DNA of 64,000 nt from Chitinibacter sp046530675 (GCF_046530675.1 NZ_CP172558.1:992001-1056000); one strand, 5' to 3'. Numbered from the stretch's first letter, positions 49,939 through 59,100 are shown. The notes: generated by a model not told the origin, from the sequence alone. Made by a program: numbers and translations.

Positions 49939-50877
49939 ATGATGTCTTCTTCTCCGACACAGACTTGGCAGTGGCTGCAAGGCAATCCCTCTTTGAGTGA
50001 GCTGGCGCAAGCGTATCCCGAACTCTGGGGCGAGGTGCGCGCCGAACTGGCCGATGCTTTTGCGCGGCGTGACCCGGCCGAACTCAAAACGCTACTCGCG
50101 CAGGCCAGCTTGCGGCGCGCGCCGGGTGAGCGTTTTTTAAGTGGCGAGCGCGAAGGACGGGCGTTCGAGCTGTTTATCGCGCAACAAATCCGCCAGCGTC
50201 TGACCGAGCAGGCCTTGCGGCAGTATGTTTTTTCGAGCTCGACCGGTGTCAAGGCGGGCAAGGTGCGGTTGAATCTGTTCAATGGCCTGTTGGCGCAAAA
50301 ACTGCTGTTCGAGCGAGACCTGGTGCGCAAGCCGGTGTCGATGAGCGCATTCAGACTGATCTGGCCTTTGCTGTGGCAAAAACGGCGCCTGATGCCGCTG
50401 GTCGAGAAACGCGGTATCTGGTGTTTTTACAGCCGCGAGCTGATTGCGGGTCTGACCGAGCTGATCGGATCACGTCGCGTGGTCGAAGTCGGTGCTGGCG
50501 ACGGGACTTTAAGCCGCTTTCTGGCCGCCAGCGGTGTCGATATCACGCCGACTGATGACTATAGCTGGGAAAAAGTCGTGCAATACCCGCCTGAAGTGCA
50601 GCGCTTTGACGCAATTGGCGCGATTGAACGTTTCAAGCCGCAAGTGGTGATTTGCAGTTGGCCGCCGTCGAATAATCAATTCGAGCGGCAGATTTTCCGC
50701 CAGCGTGGCGTTGAGACTTATATCGTGATCGGCAGCCATTCGCGTTTTCTGACCGGCAACTGGGCCGATTATGAGGCGCAAACGCATTTTGACTGGCAGG
50801 AGCGCGCGGATTTAAGCCGCTTGATCTTGCCACCCGAATTGCGCGCCGGCCTATGGGTATTTCAACGCAAGCCTTGA
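49939..50877 (+). CDS. SAM-dependent methyltransferase-like protein
   Basis: The 312-residue protein has an N-terminal helical part and a class I methyltransferase core. Motif I is RRVVEVGAGDGTLSRFLAAS, followed by DITPTDDYSW and VVICSWPPSNNQFERQIF (a P-P-x-N-like post-motif). The substrate is unknown. An ATG at 49942 is equally possible. Confidence 0.72.
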   Translation: MMSSSPTQTWQWLQGNPSLSELAQAYPELWGEVRAELADAFARRDPAELKTLLAQASLRRAPGERFLSGEREGRAFELFIAQQIRQRLTEQALRQYVFSSSTGVKAGKVRLNLFNGLLAQKLLFERDLVRKPVSMSAFRLIWPLLWQKRRLMPLVEKRGIWCFYSRELIAGLTELIGSRRVVEVGAGDGTLSRFLAASGVDITPTDDYSWEKVVQYPPEVQRFDAIGAIERFKPQVVICSWPPSNNQFERQIFRQRGVETYIVIGSHSRFLTGNWADYEAQTHFDWQERADLSRLILPPELRAGLWVFQRKP

Positions 50878-51171
50878 TGGAAAAGCTCTGTGTTCAAATA
50901 CCCATTACTTAACGGTAATATTCTCAATGTGTGTTGAATATTGAGAATGTGGTCAGCCATATCAACATCCACGTAGAAAAGCCACAAAACGATGTACTGC
51001 CGCAGTCATTTCCCCCTTTGAAAAAGGGGGACTAAGGGGGATTTGGCAATGATTAAGTTGCCAAATGCAATTTGAATCATGCAGAAATCCCCCCTAACCC
51101 CCCTTCGGCGAAGGGGGGAAAGAGGCAGCTCTACGAATTCCGCATCAATACGAATTGGGAACATCTCCTAC
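50878..51171. other. Intergenic region with dyad and repeat element
   Basis: No gene is seen in these 294 bp. ATTCTCAAT (50920-50928) and ATTGAGAAT (50940-50948) form a dyad. The rest holds the second copy of the G/C-run repeat described separately. Confidence 0.6.
51009..51121 (+). repeat. G/C-run inverted repeat element, intergenic copy
   Basis: TTCCCCCTTTGAAAAAGGG, then CTAAGGGGGATTT, a spacer containing TTGGCAATGATTAAGTTGCC, and GCAGAAATCCCCCCTAACCC plus CCC...GGGGGGAAA. The order and wording match the copy in the radical SAM gene, so it is a mobile or recombining small repeat of this genome. Confidence 0.8.
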
Positions 51172-51411
51172 TTAACAGCGACCTTTCTTGGCCTGTCCCG
51201 GTGGACAGTGCTTGCCTTTACCGTGATGCTGGTGCCAATAATCCGGATCGCGCCAGACTTTGCCATCCCAGTAATAGCCGCGTTTGTCCTGCTCGCCAAA
51301 ACGAATCGTGGTGCTGCCGGTTTTGATCGTTGCACCATCAATCGAAATATCGAGCGCCTGCGCAAACATCGGCAGGCTGCCCAGCAAAGAAATCAGCAAT
51401 AGTTTTTTCAT
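51172..51411 (-). CDS. Small secreted DUF2502 (YpeC-like) protein
   Basis: The start at 51411 gives 79 residues with a signal peptide (KKLLLISLLGSLPMFAQA). The mature part has the YpeC pattern: ISIDGATIKTGSTTIRFGEQ, RGYYWDGKVWRDPDYWHQHH, ending in a basic GKGKHCPPGQAKKGRC. The function is unknown. Confidence 0.82.
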   Translation of the reverse strand: MKKLLLISLLGSLPMFAQALDISIDGATIKTGSTTIRFGEQDKRGYYWDGKVWRDPDYWHQHHGKGKHCPPGQAKKGRC

Positions 51412-51601
51412 AAAACAGCTCGGAGATTGAAAGACAGGCGCAAATTTAAGGCACAGCGAGCGACTTGGCAATGGCCGATCATCCATTCATGATGGTCGAT
51501 CAGAAACTATCTTTGGCACATCTGATTATTATGGGGTATCTCGCTCAAAGCCAAGTTCATCAATGGCTTGATTAATATACATCGGCGAGTATTAAGAAAT
51601 A

Positions 51602-52043
51602 GAAGGGGCGAAGCGGGCCGATAAGCCGGGTCCTGTCCGGCTGTTGCCAGCCGTGACCATCATTCCTCTAGGCGCGCCATTACTGACGCGCTCAAGCAAC
51701 CTACCCGTAGACTCAGCGAGCAACCTCAACGCCTACTGCTTGGTCTTGCTCCGAATGGGGTTTACCCTGCCAGCGACTGTCACCAGCGCCGCGGTGCGCT
51801 CTTACCGACCCCTTGCGGGGCTTCCCGTGAGGCGGGAACACCTTTTCACCCTTACCATCGCCCCAGTTCCCATGGTCTCAATCCACGGTTCAACCCGAAA
51901 CAATGGCGGTTCAGCTCTCTGTTGCACTTTCCGTCGGCTCACGCCGCCTGGCCGTTAGCCAGCATCCTGCTCTATGGAGCCCGGACTTTCCTCCCCCGCC
52001 AGCATTACACTGGCAGCAGCGATGGTCTGTCCCGCTTCGCGCT
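51602..52043 (-). ncRNA. rnpB: RNase P RNA (class A)
   Basis: On the minus strand the conserved blocks appear in order: GAGGAAAGTCCGGGCTCC, GTAAGGGTGAAAAGGTG, the GGTAAGAGCGCACCGCG segment, TAGGTTGCTTGAGCGCGTCA, CCTAGAGGAATGATG and the 3' CCCGGCTTATCGG. Helix P1 is formed by GCGAAGCGGG and CCCGCTTCGC at the ends. The length of about 440 nt is longer than the E. coli RNA (377), due to an enlarged region near AACCGTGGATTGAGACC. It matures tRNA 5' ends. Confidence 0.95.
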
Positions 52044-52207
52044 GGCGATTATCCGCGCAATACCGAGGCGGAGCAAGCTATCCATTAAGTGATACTTCTG
52101 CGCCAAGATCAGTCGGCGCATGCAACTTTGGCCGGCCAGCGCCGATAAGAGAGTAGGTTTTAAGCTAAGCTGTAATTCAGATGTTCGCCCACAGACAAAG
52201 AGCGCCC

Positions 52208-53089
52208 ATGTTAAACCAACCTTTTACCGAGCTGCAGCAGTGGATTGATTATCTGTCGGCCCAGCCGCTGCCGATTCTGGCGCATACCCACGAGGCGATG
52301 CGGGATTATCGCAGCCGGATCGACGATATTGGCCTGCACGAGATTGGCCAACTGATCCGACACGATCCCTTGCTGACGCTCAACGTGCTGCGCTATCTGG
52401 AGACCAACCGCAAAAGCAGCCAGCTGACCGATGTCACGACAATAGAACGGGTGTTGCTGATGATCGGCGTGTCGGGTTTTTTCAGATTATTTGGCGCCTT
52501 GCCCAATCTGGAAGAACAGGGGCAGAAAGTGATGATCGACGGTGCACACCGCACCTGTTCGCGCGCTTTTCTGGCGGGCCGGATCGCCGAAATGCTCAGC
52601 GAATATCGCCGCGATATTGACCCGAACGAAGTAATGACTGCGGCGCTGTTGCACGATACGGCCGAAATTTTGCTCTGGCTCAGTATTCCTTTGCAGATGC
52701 TCGATATGCAGCTCAAACTGCAATCCGATCCGACTCTGCGCAGCAAAGATGTGCAAAGACAATTGCTGGGTTGCAAAATCAACCAGATCCAGCAGGGGCT
52801 GGTGATCAAATGGGCATTGCCCCGCACCTTGTTGCACCTGATGGACGATGGTTTTGCCGAAGAGCCCCGGGTGTATATCGTCAACCTGGCCGTTGGGATG
52901 GCGCGTCATCTGGAAAGCGGCTGGGATAGCCCGTATTTTCTGGACGACCTGAAAAACTGTGCGGCCATGTTCAATCGCGAATTTGACGAAATGTACGCCC
53001 GGATCAGGCATGTCGCGCTGGACGCCGCGCGTCACTGGTATTGGTATGGCGTAGAGCCTGCGGCGGCACGGCTGATTAATGCCGATTAA
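52208..53089 (+). CDS. HDOD domain protein
   Basis: The 293-residue protein has the HDOD pattern: QQWIDYLSAQPLPILAHTHE, LIRHDPLLTLNVLRYLETNR, ERVLLMIGVSGFFRLFGALP, and MTAALLHDTAEILLWLSIPL. It lacks attached signalling domains. HDOD proteins take part in signal transduction without known hydrolase activity. The start at 52208 is chosen over 52181, because the conserved part begins soon after. Confidence 0.85.
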   Translation: MLNQPFTELQQWIDYLSAQPLPILAHTHEAMRDYRSRIDDIGLHEIGQLIRHDPLLTLNVLRYLETNRKSSQLTDVTTIERVLLMIGVSGFFRLFGALPNLEEQGQKVMIDGAHRTCSRAFLAGRIAEMLSEYRRDIDPNEVMTAALLHDTAEILLWLSIPLQMLDMQLKLQSDPTLRSKDVQRQLLGCKINQIQQGLVIKWALPRTLLHLMDDGFAEEPRVYIVNLAVGMARHLESGWDSPYFLDDLKNCAAMFNREFDEMYARIRHVALDAARHWYWYGVEPAAARLINAD

Positions 53090-53178
53090 TTACTTGCACG
53101 GGTATTGCTCCGCAAGTTAATTGCAGATTGATCCACAAGCAGATACCCTTGAGTCTATTCACTTTGGCCTGTAGACCC

Positions 53179-53442
53179 ATGCATCCACAATTTAACGGTA
53201 TCAATCTTTACACCATCGAGCAGGCGCAGCAATTCGATCCGCCTGCGCATGTGCGGATTCTGAATCTGCATGGTTCGTGGCTGGTGTTGTTTGGCAAACG
53301 GCTGGCGTTTACCGATGACGCCGATCTGCTCGGTCTGCTGTGCGAAGCTGGCCAGGCTGCGCCACACGTATTCAGCAGCGACAGTGCCGCTGCTGAATTT
53401 CTCGATGATCATGCCGAAGGCTTTGCCAGCATGTCGTGCTGA
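53179..53442 (+). CDS. Small conserved-looking hypothetical protein
   Basis: The 87-residue frame starts MHPQFNGINLYTIEQAQQFD and has HVRILNLHGSWLVLFGKRLA, then a helical acidic end. The composition looks like a real soluble protein. No family was recognised. It lies 89 bp after the HDOD gene. Confidence 0.6.
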   Translation: MHPQFNGINLYTIEQAQQFDPPAHVRILNLHGSWLVLFGKRLAFTDDADLLGLLCEAGQAAPHVFSSDSAAAEFLDDHAEGFASMSC

Positions 53443-53482
53443 AACGCAGCGGAGTGAGGGCGAATAACCCTCACCCGACGGA

Positions 53483-53701
53483 TCAGTGGTATTGCTGTTT
53501 GATCTGCTGGCTGGCAATTTGCGCCGTGGTTTGCAACACCCGATGCAAGGCCATGCCCTGCGCTTGCGGCGCGGGTTGCCAGTCGGTCACCGGCTTGCGC
53601 TGCTCGCCATGGCAGATCACGATTTGAAACCAGCCTTCCATGTCGGTGGAACGACTCGACGGACGGGCTTCGATATTAAAGTCAAAAGTAGATAAAGCCA
53701 T
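53483..53701 (-). CDS. Small hypothetical protein
   Basis: The 72-residue frame starts MALSTFDFNIEARPSSRSTD, followed by WFQIVICHGEQRKPVTDW and a helical glutamine-rich end (TAQIASQQIKQQYH). AATAAAGGGG-rich sequence does not give a clear ribosome site, but GGGAGC lies upstream. No family was recognised. Confidence 0.5.
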   Translation of the reverse strand: MALSTFDFNIEARPSSRSTDMEGWFQIVICHGEQRKPVTDWQPAPQAQGMALHRVLQTTAQIASQQIKQQYH

Positions 53702-53716
53702 GATGGCTGCTCCCAA

Positions 53717-54071
53717 TAAAGGGGCGCGATGCTTGTTTTTTTATATGTAAAACTGCAATCAGTCGGTAACAAACTTTGCGCCATAAACCATCACACGCTG
53801 GATGGCAAAGCACCAAATAGAAGAGCACCGGGTTTTTGGGAACCTAGAGAATCAACGATCAGTGTGAGATTCTGATCATACGGCAGATTCATTACAGAAA
53901 AGCTAAGGAGGCTTGCTGGAGGGAACTGCTTGGAAACACAGACACACGTAGTGCCTTAATGTGCTCAATCAAATTAGTGCCGCGACTGTAGCCGATTAAA
54001 AAAATACTGTCAAATCATATATTTGTGATTTTTACCGATCTGGCTCTGCGACTCACCCTCCGGTTCGGAAG
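53717..54071. other. Intergenic region without a supported gene
   Basis: These 355 bp are AT-richer than the flanking genes. No gene, RNA or clear dyad was seen. The promoter of the 53701 gene probably lies in its left part. Confidence 0.5.
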
Positions 54072-55190
54072 CTAATCGACCGGCTCAAGCCGTAGCAAAG
54101 CGCCATCCGACTCATCGGTCAGCAGATACACCAGCCCATCCGGGCCAACGCGAACGTCGCGAATACGGCCAAACAGGTCTTTCAGCAGCCGCTCTTCATG
54201 CACCACTCGGTTGCCATCAAGCTCGAGCCGCACCAGCATCTGGTATTTAAGCGCGCCGAGCAGCAAATTGCCCTGCCAGTTTTTAAACGCTTTTCCCCGA
54301 TAAAACGCCAGCCCCGACGGCGCAATCGACGGCGTCCACTGATAAACCGGCTGCACCATCCCCGCCTTGGCAACGCCTTCGCCGATCCGCGTTCCGATCC
54401 CGTAATTCACCCCGTAAGTGATCACCGGCCAGCCATAATTGCCCCCGGCACGGACGATATTGAGTTCATCGCCCCCCTGCGGGCCGTGTTCAGTACTCCA
54501 GAGCTCATACGTAGCGGGGTGTAGGGCTGCGCCCTGCATATTGCGATGGCCGTAGCTATATACCCCAGGCAAAAAATCCTGCTTCACTATTGCCGGATAA
54601 CGTCCATCGTCGTGCAGCCGGATCACTTTACCGGCCAGATCATCCGCTCGCTGCGCGCGCGCCATGTCACCACGATCCCCTTGCGTAATCAGCAGCATGC
54701 CGTCGCGGTCAAAGACCAGCCGCGAACCGAAATGAACCGCGGTATTGCTGGCCGGGCGCTGGCGATAAATCGACTGCAGATTCGTCAGCCGGTGCCCCTT
54801 CTTATCTGTCTCATCGCTGACCCACTTGCCGCGCACCACCTGCGTCGCAACGCCCGCGCCATCGCGCCCGGCGTAAGACAAATACACCCAGCGATTGCGG
54901 GCGAAATCCGGATGCAAAGCCACATCCAGCAGCCCACCCTGCCCGGCGGCAACGACTTCGGGCACACCGGCGACCGGCCGCGGATCAAGCTCACCGCCCG
55001 CCGACACCACGCGCAAACGACCGGCACGCTCGGTCACCAGCATCCGGCCATCCGGCAGAAAAGCCAGACTCCAAGGATGCGCCAGACCACGCGTCAGCAC
55101 CTTGACGCGGAAATCATGTCGCTCCGATTCAATCTCGACCGCAGCCGCCGTCGAAATCAGCCAGAACAGCAATAGCATCATCCGCCACAT
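54072..55190 (-). CDS. PQQ-dependent soluble aldose-sugar dehydrogenase-like protein
   Basis: The start at 55190 gives 372 residues with a signal peptide (MMLLLFWLISTAAAVE). The six-bladed GSDH propeller motifs follow: HPWSLAFLPDGRMLVTERAG, YGHRNMQGAALHPATYELWS, TEHGPQGGDELNIVRAGGNY, and GWPVITYGVNYG. Proteins of this group (YliI type) use PQQ and calcium to oxidise sugars in the periplasm. It is divergent from the next gene. Confidence 0.9.
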   Translation of the reverse strand: MWRMMLLLFWLISTAAAVEIESERHDFRVKVLTRGLAHPWSLAFLPDGRMLVTERAGRLRVVSAGGELDPRPVAGVPEVVAAGQGGLLDVALHPDFARNRWVYLSYAGRDGAGVATQVVRGKWVSDETDKKGHRLTNLQSIYRQRPASNTAVHFGSRLVFDRDGMLLITQGDRGDMARAQRADDLAGKVIRLHDDGRYPAIVKQDFLPGVYSYGHRNMQGAALHPATYELWSTEHGPQGGDELNIVRAGGNYGWPVITYGVNYGIGTRIGEGVAKAGMVQPVYQWTPSIAPSGLAFYRGKAFKNWQGNLLLGALKYQMLVRLELDGNRVVHEERLLKDLFGRIRDVRVGPDGLVYLLTDESDGALLRLEPVD

Positions 55191-55280
55191 ATCAGATTCC
55201 TCACGCATGGCACTCGATGAGATTTATGTCCGCTGCGGACAAGCTATGCTAATTTATAGCAGCCAGATCACGAGTTCATC

Positions 55281-56123
55281 ATGCACGAAATCAACCGGCT
55301 TCCGACGACCGCCCGCACTTTGCGCCGCGGCAGCGACACACATAAAGGCCAGTTCGGCAGCGTCGCCGTGATCGGCGGCGCGCAAGGAATGACCGGCGCA
55401 GCGCTGCTCGCCGGACGCGCAGCGCTGATGCTCGGCGCCGGTAAAGTCTGGGTCGCGCTGCTCGACACCCGGCTGACCGTCGATGTGCAGCAAGCCGAGC
55501 TGATGCTGTGCGATGCACGAATGGTACTACGCCAGCAGCAAGCCAGCCACATTCTGGCCGGCATGGGGATGGGTATATCGCCAGAGTCAGCAGAAATACT
55601 GGCCTTGGTCATGGATACCCATTTGCCACTATTGCTCGACGCCGATGCGCTCAACCTGATCGCCAACGAACCCGCTTTGCAGCAACAGCTCAGCCACCGT
55701 CACGCCCCGACCATTTTGACCCCGCACCCGAGCGAGGCCGCCCGCCTGCTGGGAACGAGTAACGCCAGTATTCAGCAAGACCGGCTGGCCGCGTTGCGGG
55801 CGCTGATTGCGCGCTATCAATGCCATATCGTGCTCAAAGGTCACGGCACGCTGGTCGGCAGCCGGGACGGCGTGATCACGATCAACCACAGCGGCAACGC
55901 CGCGCTCAGCAGCGCCGGGCAAGGTGACACGCTGGCCGGCATCATCATGGCGCTCTGTGCACAAGGCCTCGAGCTGGCCGACGCGGCACGCTGCGGCGTT
56001 TATCTGCACGGCAAAGCCGCCGACAACTGGCTAACCAGCCACCCGGCCGGAATCGGCCTGACCGCCTCCGAAACGATCATGCTGGCGCGGCAGGCGCTGA
56101 ATGTGGAAATTGCGAATCTATAA
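55281..56123 (+). CDS. nnrD: ADP-dependent NAD(P)H-hydrate dehydratase
   Basis: The 280-residue protein matches the YjeF C-terminal family: GSVAVIGGAQGMTGAALLAG, ILTPHPSEAARLLGTSNASI and the signature GNAALSSAGQGDTLAGIIMA. It repairs hydrated NADH and NADPH. It lacks the N-terminal epimerase domain fused in E. coli Nnr, so the epimerase must be elsewhere. Confidence 0.93.
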   Translation: MHEINRLPTTARTLRRGSDTHKGQFGSVAVIGGAQGMTGAALLAGRAALMLGAGKVWVALLDTRLTVDVQQAELMLCDARMVLRQQQASHILAGMGMGISPESAEILALVMDTHLPLLLDADALNLIANEPALQQQLSHRHAPTILTPHPSEAARLLGTSNASIQQDRLAALRALIARYQCHIVLKGHGTLVGSRDGVITINHSGNAALSSAGQGDTLAGIIMALCAQGLELADAARCGVYLHGKAADNWLTSHPAGIGLTASETIMLARQALNVEIANL

Positions 56124-56229
56124 GCAGCGATTCATGGGTGATTGGGGTCAGTTACCCTTTGGAATTACCGCAATTCGGCCATAACGGACAGTCAAAACTC
56201 TATATCGGGTAACCAAAATTAGAGTGGCA

Positions 56230-57423
56230 CTACAAATTTGGGTTTTTCATCCAGCTATCAACGAAAGCGCACACTTCTAAAAAGGGTGCCTTAGTCGACT
56301 CGCGCTTAAAACCTTCAAGTTCCGCCATGCCCTGATCCATAGGAAAATGGCAACTGACTGAGTTTTCAAGCATTAATATCAACTCGCCGTCTGTGTGGTG
56401 CCATACCCGCGATTCAGTGATGCGGAAGCCTTGTCGCGACAGTCTCAAAATGTGGCGTTTTTTTCTAACAGGCTCATTGTTGCTGATGCCGTAGCCTGTG
56501 GAACAAATAGCAGATGATTCTATTTTATGTACATAAAAGGTGGCAGGCAAAGTGCGTTGATAGCCTCCCGCATTCGGATTGCAAACACGACAAGCAAATG
56601 TCTTGGCTCTCACATTCCCATGCTCAAATACCTGTTCGTTCCCGCATTTTAGGTGTCGGTATCGATGCCTATTACCCGTTGCCCGACCAAGATAAAGCAA
56701 ACCAACTGCTGCTGATTCATGCTCGAACTTTCCCTGATTACAAAATTTACATTCGAATCCGCCTCGACGAACGTGCGCAATTTGTAATTCAAGTTCATGT
56801 CCGCAACCTAGTTTATATTTGCGATAATTTTTCCTATTACATTTGCCAATTAGTTGAATACCTCGCGCAGTAGCTTCGTTTTCATGCTGTATTTCTTTGC
56901 AGGTATTACACGTAACGTTATCGTTGCGAACGTGATGGAGACTTAAATTGGCTTCATGCCCACATGCTTTGAATTGATAACGACGATAACCCATGCCGTC
57001 GCCATCCCCCTTAATAATCAAGTCTTTCTTTTCAGCATCTTCCCGAAATCGTAGAGCCTCACACTGTTGACACTTAAATTGTTTATTTCTAATCCGGATA
57101 ACTTGTATGCTTTGCTGGCATTTACAGTCAAGAAATTCACACATCCGATAGTTCGCATTCTGGCCAAGACCAACGATGCGCACACCTGCACTCTGAGCAT
57201 CTTGCTCTAACCTTGTGTCAAAACAGCCCTTACAACGGGCATTTTTTTTTCGGACATCTGCTAGCCTAAACTCTTGTTGATGTGCACATGTAAGGCATTC
57301 ATACATTCGACTACCTTTTGTGCGCTGCTCTCTGCCGGAACCAATAATTTTAAAATTGGCTTCTTGTGCTTCGCGCGCATATTTCGACTCATCCGATTTT
57401 TGCATAAACCCTCCCAGAATCAC
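56230..57423 (-). CDS. Five zinc-ribbon repeats plus GIY-YIG-like C-terminal domain
   Basis: The 397-residue protein holds five repeats of about 50 residues between residues 14 and 290. Each has the pattern E-A-x3-x-I-x-G-x6-Y-x-C-x(2)-C-x-H, then H-V-R and C-x2-C; for example CLTCAHQ...CKGC, CGHEANLSLHHVRNDNVTC, and CGHELELQIAHVRRGGFEC. The last 110 residues read ATFYVHKI, GYGISNNEPVRKKRH and LMLENSV. That is the order of a GIY-YIG nuclease: GIY-like tyrosine, YIG-like GYG, arginine, then glutamate. The composition is AT-rich against its neighbours, so it is likely acquired. Homing, defence or mobile-element roles are all possible. Confidence 0.62.
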   Translation of the reverse strand: MILGGFMQKSDESKYAREAQEANFKIIGSGREQRTKGSRMYECLTCAHQQEFRLADVRKKNARCKGCFDTRLEQDAQSAGVRIVGLGQNANYRMCEFLDCKCQQSIQVIRIRNKQFKCQQCEALRFREDAEKKDLIIKGDGDGMGYRRYQFKACGHEANLSLHHVRNDNVTCNTCKEIQHENEATARGIQLIGKCNRKNYRKYKLGCGHELELQIAHVRRGGFECKFCNQGKFEHESAAVGLLYLGRATGNRHRYRHLKCGNEQVFEHGNVRAKTFACRVCNPNAGGYQRTLPATFYVHKIESSAICSTGYGISNNEPVRKKRHILRLSRQGFRITESRVWHHTDGELILMLENSVSCHFPMDQGMAELEGFKRESTKAPFLEVCAFVDSWMKNPNL

Positions 57424-57901
57424 GAGGTGCGCCGCAATAGTTCACCAAGGCACATAGGGAGCAACCGGCGTAATGGAATCTAGCATGTGCCATATTCCAA
57501 TCAATGTAGGAAGCACCTTCAGGCACTGTGGATGGTTTTTTTGGTGACTTGAGGGATTTAATCGCCTTTAGAAGAAACAAAAGGCTATCGCCCTATTCAA
57601 ATAAAATCAAGAACAAAAAAACATCTATGCCATTGATTTATATGCGATATCCACACAAGACTACACTAGATTATGTGTAGTCTTGTGTGGACAAGTCAGG
57701 ACTACACTTCACCCTCACCAAGGGCAATTATTTCTTGAGTATCGTCCTCTAAGTGTAGTGACACATTGATTTCGGCCATCGACAAAGAAAATTGGACTGT
57801 CAGCTTTGGCCGAACTGTGGACTCTCTGGTAGCAATCGTGCCAACCTTTGTGATTCTTTGATTATTTCAGCAGCGCTTAATAATGAATTGCCAGAGCGAA
57901 A
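57424..57901. other. AT-rich intergenic island upstream of the zinc-ribbon gene
   Basis: These 478 bp hold no convincing gene. A minus-strand stretch (57702-57779 plus upstream codons) reads AEINVSLHLEDDTQEIIALG and looks protein-like, but it is only 25 codons from its ATG. It may be the tail of a decayed gene. The perfect inverted repeat described separately lies inside. Confidence 0.45.
57650..57691. repeat. 17-bp perfect inverted repeat
   Basis: TCCACACAAGACTACAC (57650-57666) and GTGTAGTCTTGTGTGGA (57675-57691) are perfect complements around an 8-base spacer. GACTACACT recurs at 57700 and AGTGTAGT at 57752. It may be a terminator, an operator, or the recognition or end sequence of a mobile element. 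Confidence 0.9.
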
Positions 57902-58489
57902 CTAAGTATTCAGCCATCCCAGTTGCCCGTGGCATGATTCATTCAATTGTGCGATCAGCGTTTCGGCTGTATCGGCGGTAATGGCGAAGCTGAAAATCAC
58001 CTGACTACCATGCTCAACGGCAAGCCCCGTAGTGGTATAGCCCGCCAGAGCACGCCGAATATGGCCTTCGAGCGAATACGGTACGGTGCAGCGCAGGGTG
58101 CGCAGTTTTAATAAAGGAATTTTTTCTGCCTGCAGCAATGCCTGCGCGACCGAATCGGTGTAGGCGCGAACCAGCCCGCCGGCACCGAGTTTGACGCCGC
58201 CGAAATAACGCACGACGGTCGCCAGTACGCCTTCTAGCTCCTGATGCCGCAGCACGTCGAGCATTGGTCGTCCGGCCGTTCCGGATGGTTCGCCGTCGTC
58301 GACTGCCGCCGATTGCCCGCCGGCGAGCAACGCCCAGCAAACATGCGCCGCACCGGGGTGAGCGGCTTTCAAGCTGGCGACGATTTGCTGCGCGTTCGCG
58401 CGATCATTCATCGGCATCACGCAGGCAAGAAAGCGGCTTTTTTTGATGATCAGTTCGTGTTCGACGGGGGATTTGATGGTGAAGGGCAT
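57902..58489 (-). CDS. yigZ: IMPACT/YigZ family protein
   Basis: The 195-residue protein shows the UPF0029 pattern: HELIIKKSRFLACVMPMNDR, DDGEPSGTAGRPMLDVLRHQ and VVRYFGGVKLGAGGLVRAYT. A C-terminal ferredoxin-like domain follows (DUF1949). The exact role is not settled; the family is linked to translation control. Confidence 0.92.
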   Translation of the reverse strand: MPFTIKSPVEHELIIKKSRFLACVMPMNDRANAQQIVASLKAAHPGAAHVCWALLAGGQSAAVDDGEPSGTAGRPMLDVLRHQELEGVLATVVRYFGGVKLGAGGLVRAYTDSVAQALLQAEKIPLLKLRTLRCTVPYSLEGHIRRALAGYTTTGLAVEHGSQVIFSFAITADTAETLIAQLNESCHGQLGWLNT

Positions 58490-58542
58490 GATGGCAAAAG
58501 CCGGGTGAAAACCCCGGCTTCTGGATTGGGATTCAGAATAGG

Positions 58543-59100
58543 CTAGTTTAACTCATCATTCTTGTAATACTTCGTTCCCTTGCCGGTCATTTCGAGCGCC
58601 AGACCCTTGTCGGTCAACTGGTACATCCAGACGCCGGGCGTCACCGACACGGCGCCCTGATATGTCATACCTTTGTCGCCGCTTTTGGCCGCGGCGGTCG
58701 TTTGTCCGCTGAAAGTCCAGCCCGAATTCACAAAACTGTTGAATGCGCTTTCGGTTTCAAAAACGAAAATCACGCGAAATGATTTGATCCCCATTCCCAA
58801 GCCTGCTTGCACTTCGAGCATTTTCATAAAGGTTTCTTGCTTGCTGCCGTTGTGTACCGCCATTCCGCTGCCGGTGCCACCGCCGGCGACGAGGATTTTC
58901 ATCCCCTTATTGCTGAACACGGCATAACCCACGCCCGATTTGACTGCGGCCTTGGCCGAAGGCGTCGCGCGGTATAGCTCGCTGAGGATGGTCTGGGTTT
59001 TACTGCGGATTTCGCTGCGCTGTTTGTCGACCGAATCGACGGCGCAAGCGCTGCCGATGGTCAGGGTAAGCAGGGCGATCAAGCCGAGTGATTTGAACAT
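58543..59100 (-). CDS. SYLF (YSC84-type) lipid-binding domain protein, exported
   Basis: The 185-residue protein has a signal peptide (KSLGLIALLTLTIGSACA). A SYLF/YSC84 domain follows: SGVGYAVFSNKGMKILVAGG, GTGSGMAVHNGSKQETFMKM, and VIFVFETESAFNSFVNSGWT. Bacterial members are periplasmic or outer-membrane linked. The site before C20 does not fit a classic lipobox, so a soluble periplasmic form is more likely. Confidence 0.88.
   Translation of the reverse strand: MFKSLGLIALLTLTIGSACAVDSVDKQRSEIRSKTQTILSELYRATPSAKAAVKSGVGYAVFSNKGMKILVAGGGTGSGMAVHNGSKQETFMKMLEVQAGLGMGIKSFRVIFVFETESAFNSFVNSGWTFSGQTTAAAKSGDKGMTYQGAVSVTPGVWMYQLTDKGLALEMTGKGTKYYKNDELN

Noticed and set aside
51644..52156. Short frames over 51644-52156
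   Set aside because: They lie on RNase P RNA, whose conserved blocks are clear.
57389..57580. Minus-strand frame of 63 codons upstream of the zinc-ribbon gene
   Set aside because: It overlaps the zinc-ribbon gene start, has no ribosome site and no recognisable pattern.
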